Source: Planctomycetota bacterium (GTDB lineage Bacteria > Planctomycetota > MHYJ01 > JACQXL01). From it: a stretch of DNA of 10,809 nt. This document shows, in pieces, positions 5,920 to 10,809 of this stretch. The notes beneath the pieces are model-generated. The model was not told where the DNA came from. It saw nothing but the letters and a program-made list of their open reading frames with translations, and ran no database searches. The stretch's first letter is position 1. The number at the start of each line of letters is the position of its first letter. A program made the translations under genes and the position numbers. The stretch is taken from assembly GCA_030018555.1 (NCBI GenBank), contig JASEHY010000034.1, positions 1 to 10,809 on the forward strand, written 5' to 3'.

Positions 5920-6286
5920 AATAGCACGCTCCAGTTCTGGAAGACTCCCAGATGCATACTTTAATCCCGATGTCCATCGGGATTTGTTCAGGGAGTTTCT
6001 TTCTGACCTTCTGACTAATGAGATACGCAATATTCTCCGCGGTCGGGTTCTTTCCCCTGAAATCCTTCAGTTCATTAAGATATTTATGGTCATACCCAGA
6101 GAGTGTTTTCTCTAAAATTGACTTCAAGATAGTAAAATCAATAAGCATTCCGGTTTTGTCCAGTTTATTACCCTGAACATAAACTTCCACATCGTAATTA
6201 TGTCCGTGTAGTTTTTCGCATTTGCCGTGATAGTTACGAAGATGATGCGCTGCGGAAAACGAACTTTTAATAACTAATTCATACAT
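5909..6286 (-). CDS. queD: 6-carboxytetrahydropterin synthase QueD (PTPS family)
   Basis: Converts dihydroneopterin triphosphate to 6-carboxy-5,6,7,8-tetrahydropterin, the first committed step towards queuosine/7-deazapurines. A PTPS-type pterin role is a less likely alternative. Zinc ligands are His15 in FSAAHH and His27/His29 in KLHGHNY. The catalytic Cys23 lies in GKCEKLHGHN, the QueD-type arrangement. GMLIDF (46-51), YDHKYLN (65-71) and NPTAENIA (80-87) follow in the family order, and Glu114 in CIWES matches the substrate-binding Glu. Length 125 is normal. Residues 102-108 (IPMDIGI) are encoded by a palindromic repeat core. No strong Shine-Dalgarno is seen. It heads the queD-mcsA-mcsB set. 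Confidence 0.92.
   Translation of the reverse strand: MYELVIKSSFSAAHHLRNYHGKCEKLHGHNYDVEVYVQGNKLDKTGMLIDFTILKSILEKTLSGYDHKYLNELKDFRGKNPTAENIAYLISQKVRKKLPEQIPMDIGIKVCIWESSRTGACYYAV
5963..5984. repeat. CCCGATG-type palindrome inside queD
   Basis: Arms AATCCCGATG (5963-5972) and CATCGGGATT (5975-5984), 2-nt TC centre. It encodes IPMDIGI of QueD without breaking the frame. The same core occurs at 3602, 6614 and 10791. Confidence 0.75.
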
Positions 6287-6300
6287 CTTAATGTAGAGAA

Positions 6301-6476
6301 GAGAACACGAATCACACCCTTCGTTTTACTTGGTAGCCACCATCCTGTGAAGGACAGGGTAAACTCATTATATACCCTGTAAGTTTACACTGAACGTAGC
6401 GAATGTGTGGTATAAGTTTACCCTGTAAGGGTCCCATTCGCCCAGCACCCGTACGGGTGCTGGGTTCGTGTTCCTC
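6301..6476. repeat. Nested inverted-repeat element between queD and the sigma gene
   Basis: Outer arms GAACACGAA (6303-6311) and TTCGTGTTC (6465-6473) bound the element, with similar flanks beyond. Middle arms CAGGGTAAACT (6355-6365) and AGTTTACCCTG (6415-6425) are exact. A perfect 24-bp palindrome (half-site CCCAGCACCCGT, 6441-6464) sits inside the right edge. No coding frame. Divergent genes flank it, so it may insulate or carry promoters, but its layout is that of a composite repeat element. Confidence 0.7.
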
Positions 6477-6482
6477 TTTTTC

Positions 6483-6533
6483 TTGACGAATTATTGCAGT
6501 TTTTTATCGCCCCCCTACATTCATTATTATAAA
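6483..6533 (+). promoter_or_regulatory. Candidate promoter region of the sigma/FecR/pseudopilin set
   Basis: TTGACG (6483-6488) is a good -35-like hexamer, but no good -10 lies at 17 bp. TATAAA at 6528-6533 could be a -10 for a transcript starting nearly at the ATG (6542). The region also has a C6 run (6509-6514 area). Assignment is weak; an ECF-type self-regulated promoter cannot be excluded. Confidence 0.25.
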
Positions 6534-6541
6534 ATTATGAG

Positions 6542-7096
6542 ATGGGTAATCCCGCAGAAGAGAATAATATTGGGGGGTGGTCTGATAAGGAACTGATAGA
6601 TAAAATACTGCAGTCCCGATGTTCATCGGGATTTGACCGGTTGGTAAAGAGATATTGGGCTATCGCCTATCAACTCTGTTTCAACTGGACGAAGAATTCT
6701 GCTACCGCGGAGGATATAACTCAGGAAGCGTTTATAAAGTTACATAAATATCTTAACACCCTGAAGGATAGGACAAAATTCGCCGGTTGGTTTTATCATC
6801 TGGTGATACAGTTAATTCAGGAACACCATCGCAGATACAAGAATAGGGGGGGGGGCAAGTTCCAGCAACTTCACGCGGGACTTGAAGGGGGAGGGGAAGA
6901 CCTTGAAATAACGGATAAACTCTCTGTTCTAAATGCGATGGATTCATTAGGCGATGATTACCGTCTGGTGATTATTCTACGATTTTATCGTGATATGTCC
7001 TGTCAGGAGATAGCCGAGCATTTAGGCGAGCCAGTCGGGACAATAACATCCCGACTCTCAAGGGCTTATAAGATACTGAAGGAGAAATTAAGATAA
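6542..7096 (+). CDS. ECF-type RNA polymerase sigma factor
   Basis: Directs RNA polymerase to a special promoter set; expected to be held by the next gene product. Region 2 spans about residues 30-98, including ATAEDITQEAFIKLHKYL and FAGWFYHLVIQLIQEHHRRYK. Region 4 spans about 128-182 (LNAMDSLGDDYRLVIILRFYRDMSCQEIAEHLGEPVGTITSRLSRA), a helix-turn-helix for the -35 element. Length 184 is typical of the ECF class. The linker carries an uninterrupted G10 run (6846-6855, coding RGGG). A palindrome (6614-6631) encodes SRCSSG in the N-terminal helix. No Shine-Dalgarno precedes the ATG at 6542, so a leaderless or weakly translated message is possible. An ATG at 6537 is out of frame. Confidence 0.92.
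   Translation: MGNPAEENNIGGWSDKELIDKILQSRCSSGFDRLVKRYWAIAYQLCFNWTKNSATAEDITQEAFIKLHKYLNTLKDRTKFAGWFYHLVIQLIQEHHRRYKNRGGGKFQQLHAGLEGGGEDLEITDKLSVLNAMDSLGDDYRLVIILRFYRDMSCQEIAEHLGEPVGTITSRLSRAYKILKEKLR
6614..6631. repeat. CCCGATG-type palindrome inside the sigma gene
   Basis: TCCCGATG (6614-6621) and CATCGGGA (6624-6631), 2-nt TT centre. It encodes SRCSSG just before FDRLVKRY of sigma region 2. Fourth member of the family with cores at 3602, 5963 and 10791. Confidence 0.7.
6846..6855 (+). repeat. G10 homopolymer in sigma coding sequence
   Basis: Ten consecutive G residues sit in the linker between sigma regions 2 and 4. One-base loss leads to a TAA within about 20 codons, and one-base gain to a TGA within about 15 codons; both remove region 4. 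Further G runs occur at 6572-6577 (G6) and 6887-6896 (G5-A-G4). Confidence 0.85.
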
Positions 7097-7173
7097 GGAA
7101 GCCCTTCGCTTCGCTCAGGATAAGAGCCAGTAACGACCTTCGGTCTAACTGGCTCTAAAGGAGAAATTAAGAT
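7079..7173 (+). mobile_element. 63-bp hairpin element flanked by a 16-bp direct duplication
   Basis: AAGGAGAAATTAAGAT occurs at 7079-7094 and again at 7158-7173. Between them is a 63-bp segment with stem AGAGCCAGT (7123-7131) and ACTGGCTCT (7148-7156), inner stem GACC-TTC-GGTC. Removing one repeat plus the element restores the sigma end KEKLR followed by TGA overlapping the ATG of the next gene (ATGA). The duplicate preserved both the sigma C-terminus and the Shine-Dalgarno AAGGAG. Confidence 0.8.
7158..7163 (+). promoter_or_regulatory. Ribosome-binding site of the FecR-like gene
   Basis: AAGGAG lies 8 nt before the ATG at 7172. It is the second copy of the sequence that also forms the last codons of the sigma gene. 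Confidence 0.75.
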
Positions 7174-7924
7174 GACTCTTTGCCAAACCATTAGAGATAA
7201 AATAGAACAATCTATTATTGAGAAATCTTCTCTGGATGAAGATGTTACCAAGCATCTGCAATCCTGCCCGGATTGTTCCGCCTATTACACGGAAGAACTA
7301 ATCTTCTCTCAAACTATTAGTGAAACTCTCAAGGCAGTTCCTATCCCTGCGCCAAAGATTGCAACCGCAGATAAACACAGATATACACAGATAGACACTG
7401 ATAAAATCTGTGTCCATCTGCGTGCATCTGTGGTTGCAATCTCTATCGCCGCAGCCATCGTTCTTATCGGGTTCACCTTCTTTTTATTCACCAGACCATC
7501 AGGAGATGACGCTGCAGAGACCATAAAGATTACTCTCAGTGATGGAAGCAAAATTGTCGCCTCTGCAAAAGCAGAACTTGTCATAGAGGAGGCGAACAGA
7601 CAGGTTATTCTCAAGCGAGACGGAGAATTATACCTGCAGATAACAGGTTGCGACCAAAAGCCATTTCAATTGATTACCTCTGCCGGAACTGTTATTGTTA
7701 AAGGGACTGAATTTTCCGTCAGTGTCAAAGCAGAAGCGGATAATGGCTCACCATGCCCTTACAGGATAAGAGCCAGTAACGCTCCTTCGTCGCTAACTGG
7801 CTCTAATAAAATAAAGACTTCTATTCTGGTATTTGTTATAAAAGGCACGACGATACTCTCTACCAGAGAAGGAGAATTTATCGGGAAGGAAGGCGAAACC
7901 CTTTATGCTGAGGTTTACTTGTAG
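7172..7924 (+). CDS. Membrane anti-sigma / FecR-like protein
   Basis: Probable regulator of the preceding sigma factor. The cytoplasmic N-terminus has the zinc-binding anti-sigma motif HxxxCxxC (His28, Cys32, Cys35, in HLQSCPDC). One transmembrane segment spans about 86-106 (VVAISIAAAIVLIGFTFFLF). A FecR-type periplasmic domain follows (about 117-187 and onward): LSDGSKIVASAKAEL, RDGELYLQI, ITSAGTVIVKGTEFSVSV. Two segments look like repeat-derived insertions: about residues 62-91, encoded by an inverted-repeat element, and about 194-212 (YRIRASNAPSSLTGS), encoded by a second copy of the hairpin that lies upstream of the gene. Both keep the frame. The family pair sigma + FecR typically responds to a cell-surface signal; the signal here is unknown. 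Confidence 0.82.
   Translation: MTLCQTIRDKIEQSIIEKSSLDEDVTKHLQSCPDCSAYYTEELIFSQTISETLKAVPIPAPKIATADKHRYTQIDTDKICVHLRASVVAISIAAAIVLIGFTFFLFTRPSGDDAAETIKITLSDGSKIVASAKAELVIEEANRQVILKRDGELYLQITGCDQKPFQLITSAGTVIVKGTEFSVSVKAEADNGSPCPYRIRASNAPSSLTGSNKIKTSILVFVIKGTTILSTREGEFIGKEGETLYAEVYL
7356..7442. repeat. 87-bp inverted-repeat element inside the FecR-like gene
   Basis: Terminal inverted repeats of 17 bp match at 16 positions (AGATTGCAACCGCAGAT at 7356-7372; ATCTGTGGTTGCAATCT at 7426-7442). The interior is built from repeated CACAGAT/ATCTGTG-like words. Length 87 is exactly 29 codons, so the frame is unchanged. It encodes the linker between the zinc motif and the membrane helix. Confidence 0.75.
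7755..7806 (+). repeat. Second copy of the AGAGCCAGT hairpin, inside the FecR-like gene
   Basis: It shares GCCCTT, CAGGATAAGAGCCAGTAACG and CTAACTGGCTCTAA with the element at 7101-7158. Stem AGAGCCAGT (7769-7777) pairs with ACTGGCTCT (7796-7804). It is read in frame as part of YRIRASNAPSSLTGS. Confidence 0.8.
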
Positions 7925-7927
7925 TAT

Positions 7928-7994
7928 CGTTAAACGGTAACGAAACCCGTATCGTTCATCGTCAAACGAGAGACGATACGGGCTTCGTTAAACG
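7928..7994. repeat. Hairpin element flanked by CGTTAAACG repeats
   Basis: The arms 7939-7955 and 7973-7989 pair at 16 of 17 positions (AACGAAaCCCGTATCGT against ACGATACGGGcTTCGTT). They are flanked by direct copies of CGTTAAACG (7928-7936 and 7986-7994), and CGTTAAA occurs again near 8000. It lies 4 bp after the FecR-like stop, so it could form a transcript hairpin, but no T-run follows. Confidence 0.7.
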
Positions 7995-8004
7995 CTAATC
8001 GTTA

Positions 8005-8013
8005 AAAGGAGGT
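8005..8013 (+). promoter_or_regulatory. Ribosome-binding site of the GspK-like gene
   Basis: AAAGGAGGT with GGAGG 7 nt before the ATG at 8020; strong and well spaced, and it fixes that start. Confidence 0.8.
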
Positions 8014-8019
8014 GCTTAT

Positions 8020-10809
8020 ATGCAATATAGAAATAGTAATTCAGGTCGTCAGGGGATAGTCCTTATTGTAGTATTAGGTGTTCTGACTCTGCTGGTTATT
8101 CTTGGAACGGTCTTTTCTATTCGTGCGACGATGGAACGAGTTACTTCTCGCAGTTATGTGGATTACATACAGGCAAAATTGCACGCCCAGAGCGGTATCC
8201 ATTATGCCGTCTCTACTATCAGAACAATGCTTGATATGGAGAATTTATACTACCTTTCTTATGATGGCGAAGACCTGAATCAAAGCAGAGGTGATACCCC
8301 TGACCTATCAGAAGAAAACCAGGATGGCGATAATATACTCCAACTCTTTGATTGCCCTCTAAGACGTGCTGTCCGCCCTTCACTGATGAAAGACCTTAAT
8401 AATGACGGAGAACTTGATAGCAGGGATTTAATTCTGATTAATAATAAATGGAAAGTTGGCATCTCATCCAGAATTCCCTCAAGATACAATAAAGATGGTG
8501 ATTATTTCGCACTCAAAATCCAGGACCTTTCGCCCCGTTTATATGTCAACACAGAAGACCATCCACACTTTCAGACCATTTTAGAAAATCTTACAGACGA
8601 GATATTTAAAGAGTATGGCACTGTGATAACAAACCAGTCAAAAAGAAGAGAGATTGGCACTAAAATATTCCAGAATAAACCCTATCTTACAATAGATGAC
8701 CTCAAGGAAAAGTTAGAGAAGGCAGGAGTAGAACTTACAACTGCGCAATGGGTGGTTCTGGAGCAGTTTATCACAGTTCACGGCTGGCTTGATGAAAATG
8801 TAGTTAAACCAGTGCCGTTGTCTGAACGGTGGGGAAGTCCTATTACTACCGGCGCCAGATTATCGTCCTGGGAACCGATGAGAATCAGAAAGCCGATAGA
8901 ATTTCCTACCGATAAAGATGGTAAGGTAGTTGGACGAGCGCCGGTTAATGTGAATTCCGCTTATAAACAACTTATCGTCGCACTTATCACAGGACTTAAA
9001 GGATTCTATATAGACGAGCCCGCCAGTCAATCGTATCCAAATATTGCATGGGAACAGAGAGACTACAGCCGTGACTGGACTGGGTTTGGGGTTATGCCTG
9101 ATGACTCTTTCTCATATAATTATTCTATCCACAAATTCTATGCCCTTAATATTGATCCTACAAGACCGCGGACCTTTGTAGTCAGAGAAACACCTTCTGT
9201 AACCGTAGCCCAGGCAAGGAAAATAACGGATAGAATTATAGCCGGTCGCCCTTTCCGCTCCTGGCAACAGTTCCACACATTTGTAGATATGGATACAGCC
9301 ATCAGACAGGTTTTGCCAACCCAGGCACAAAGAGATTTGCTCAAGGCCAATTTTAACCCCAATACCAATCTCAATGATTTTAACCCTGATTACCAGAGAT
9401 TACTTAAAGTGGATAAAACAGACCTGACCTACTACACTACTGAATTCTGCCTTTATCCGACCGGCTTCTATGCCATAGATTCATTGGGTAGAGTCCTGGA
9501 CACTAAAAACAGGGTTCTGGCAACAGCAGAAATCAAAACCGTTGTTAAGTTGTTTGATGTATATCGTGAGACGACCCAGAAGCAATTCCTATCAGACCTT
9601 AAAACAAGACCACTGAGAGAGATTATCAGCGAGAATTCTGATGAGAATGGTCCAACTCATAATAACCTGACACTCCAGACCTTTCCGGAAATACCTGACT
9701 ATAGCCAGTCTGCTGATTATGACGGCTATATTACTTTAGCAACCGCACAAATGCGCACTCCTCAACTTTCCGCTGGTAACCGTCTTGTCTTCAGGGCGTC
9801 TTTTGATAATAACTTAAACGCTAATCTCGCTCCGGGAGGTTACACAACCATAATAACAAGCACTACCAGTGGACCTTTGGGTGGCTCTCTCGTCCCTATC
9901 TCATCTTCCGACACTACGGGCTACAACTGGAAACCCACCTCACTTTATCCGGACGGTGTCTATTCCTACAAGGATTCTATTCCTACCTACCGGATTACCC
10001 CTATGCCTGCAGATGTGGATATACAAAGGTCTCTCATCGCAATGTGGGTCAAACCACATTTCTATCCTGAAGATACAGGAAAGATTAGATGTTATCTCTC
10101 CTGGATGAACACCTCTACTGCGTCGATATATGGCGGTACAGGGGTTCCTTTTGGTATTTACAGTATTGCCAGAGTAAGAGAGATTGACGATAAAACCGGA
10201 GAAAAGTTAGAAGCCAGGAAAAACCTTTCACGGTGTAATAGTGATGGTGAGGGATGGAATGATAATAGTTTCATCGGCGGTGGCTATGGCACAACAGCAG
10301 CAACAGGGTTTATCGGAGCCGGCAGCCCCTGCCTCAATCACCTTAAACATCCACAAGGTTGTGGCGCCCCAGCCGAGTGGAAAAATAATTCCTTCCGCGC
10401 CGGCAAATGGCTCCACCTCACATGGCTACGACGGCTTAGCACCCCGCCTCCTTCAAACGGCAATGACCTATTCTATATAAATGGATGTCAGTGGAAGGAT
10501 GGAGACTTGGAGGTTGGAAAGTTTGCTGACACAAAGAATATTATAAAAGGTAACTATTCAAACAATAGTAATTACCTCAGGTTAGGTGAAATGAGTTCTG
10601 CCCCACGGCTTGGCTCCGCACCCGATTCCACCATTGATGAGGTAATGATAGTTGAATTAGACAGTGTGGTCGTTTCTGCACCAACAGAATCAGACACCGA
10701 AATGTGTTCTAATAGTAATCAGGACAATAGATTAGATTGCTTCGTCGCTCCGCGCCTCGCAATGACAAGCCGGGGACCTGTCATTGCGAGCCCCGATGTT
10801 ACATCGGGG
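8020..10809 (+). CDS. Large GspK-like minor pseudopilin with LamG-like domain (3' end outside window)
   Basis: The frame is open for 930 codons from the ATG to the window edge. The N-terminus has a prepilin-like signal: a short basic leader ending GRQG, then a hydrophobic helix IVLIVVLGVLTLLVILGTVF (13-32). Position +5 is not Glu, as is usual for the GspK tip pseudopilin. The LHAQSGIHYAVSTI segment resembles the conserved helix after it. An EF-hand/dockerin-like loop, DLNNDGELDSRDLILI, lies about 125-140. APVNVNSA (about 307-314) and TPSVTVAQARKITDRIIAGRPFRSWQQF (about 391-418) match GspK helix-hairpin-type segments. The C-terminal part (about 588-880) ends STIDEVMIVEL, typical of LamG/concanavalin-like folds. 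Ordinary GspK proteins are about 300-350 residues. The last ~25 codons run through a repeat element, so the natural C-terminus is unclear. Confidence 0.7.
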   Translation, partial: MQYRNSNSGRQGIVLIVVLGVLTLLVILGTVFSIRATMERVTSRSYVDYIQAKLHAQSGIHYAVSTIRTMLDMENLYYLSYDGEDLNQSRGDTPDLSEENQDGDNILQLFDCPLRRAVRPSLMKDLNNDGELDSRDLILINNKWKVGISSRIPSRYNKDGDYFALKIQDLSPRLYVNTEDHPHFQTILENLTDEIFKEYGTVITNQSKRREIGTKIFQNKPYLTIDDLKEKLEKAGVELTTAQWVVLEQFITVHGWLDENVVKPVPLSERWGSPITTGARLSSWEPMRIRKPIEFPTDKDGKVVGRAPVNVNSAYKQLIVALITGLKGFYIDEPASQSYPNIAWEQRDYSRDWTGFGVMPDDSFSYNYSIHKFYALNIDPTRPRTFVVRETPSVTVAQARKITDRIIAGRPFRSWQQFHTFVDMDTAIRQVLPTQAQRDLLKANFNPNTNLNDFNPDYQRLLKVDKTDLTYYTTEFCLYPTGFYAIDSLGRVLDTKNRVLATAEIKTVVKLFDVYRETTQKQFLSDLKTRPLREIISENSDENGPTHNNLTLQTFPEIPDYSQSADYDGYITLATAQMRTPQLSAGNRLVFRASFDNNLNANLAPGGYTTIITSTTSGPLGGSLVPISSSDTTGYNWKPTSLYPDGVYSYKDSIPTYRITPMPADVDIQRSLIAMWVKPHFYPEDTGKIRCYLSWMNTSTASIYGGTGVPFGIYSIARVREIDDKTGEKLEARKNLSRCNSDGEGWNDNSFIGGGYGTTAATGFIGAGSPCLNHLKHPQGCGAPAEWKNNSFRAGKWLHLTWLRRLSTPPPSNGNDLFYINGCQWKDGDLEVGKFADTKNIIKGNYSNNSNYLRLGEMSSAPRLGSAPDSTIDEVMIVELDSVVVSAPTESDTEMCSNSNQDNRLDCFVAPRLAMTSRGPVIASPDVTSG
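10734..10809. repeat. TCATTGCGAG-family repeat inside the GspK-like frame
   Basis: CTCGCAATGAC (10756-10766) and GTCATTGCGAG (10780-10790) form an 11-bp inverted pair, preceded by AGATTGCTTCGTCGCTCCGC (10734-10753). A CCCCGATGT/ACATCGGGG hairpin (10791-10809) closes the window. The terminus is shared with the element at 4234-4333. It is translated in frame as DCFVAPRLAMTSRGPVIASP and may continue beyond the window. Confidence 0.75.

Noticed and set aside
5920..6030. Longer McsA start at 6030
   Set aside because: The extra 37 residues are the antisense-free shadow of queD in another frame, have no family similarity, and the ATG at 5919 has a Shine-Dalgarno match and the expected Cys-rich N-terminus.
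6287..6350. preQ1-type riboswitch upstream of queD
   Set aside because: No C-rich/A-rich preQ1 aptamer pattern could be recognised; the region is better explained as part of an inverted-repeat element.
9112..10480. Open frames of 60-80 codons on both strands within 9112-10480
   Set aside because: They fall inside the continuous GspK-like frame and have no recognisable domains or ribosome-binding sites.

Overview
The window looks like a chromosomal segment from an uncultured, moderate-GC bacterium, most plausibly of the Planctomycetota/Omnitrophota type or a similar candidate phylum. This is a weak inference. It rests on the gene mix (McsA/McsB arginine kinase, pyruvoyl-dependent arginine decarboxylase, an ECF sigma factor with a FecR-like regulator, a GspK-like pseudopilin with a LamG-like domain) and on heavy colonisation by small palindromic repeats. 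No rRNA, tRNA, CRISPR array or transposase gene was seen.

Left part (1-6286): after a gene-free, repeat-rich 384 bp, seven genes lie on the minus strand. In transcription order they are queD, mcsA, mcsB, groES, groEL, pdaD and mutM. queD/mcsA overlap by 11 bp and mcsA/mcsB by ATGA, so these three are translationally linked. groES has its own probable promoter. mcsA/mcsB and groES/groEL together form a protein quality-control block: arginine phosphorylation as a degradation mark, and chaperonin folding. queD (deazapurine pathway), pdaD (agmatine synthesis) and mutM (oxidised-base repair) are housekeeping neighbours.

Right part (6542-10809): on the plus strand there is an ECF-type sigma factor, then a membrane anti-sigma/FecR-like protein with an N-terminal zinc-binding motif. 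Third is a very long GspK-like minor pseudopilin (930 codons and still open at the window end) carrying an EF-hand-like loop and a LamG/concanavalin-like C-terminal domain. This reads as a sigma/anti-sigma module controlling a secreted or pilus-tip surface protein. The sigma gene contains a G10 run between its two domains, which could switch it on and off by slippage.

The most striking property is the density of short palindromic or inverted-repeat elements, many inside genes and in frame: two in mutM, one in queD, one in the sigma gene, two in the FecR-like gene and one in the GspK-like gene. One intergenic copy, between sigma and anti-sigma genes, is flanked by a perfect 16-bp direct duplication. 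Removing one repeat unit restores an ATGA stop/start overlap, which is good internal evidence that these elements insert. The groES-groEL spacer is a stack of about six hairpins.
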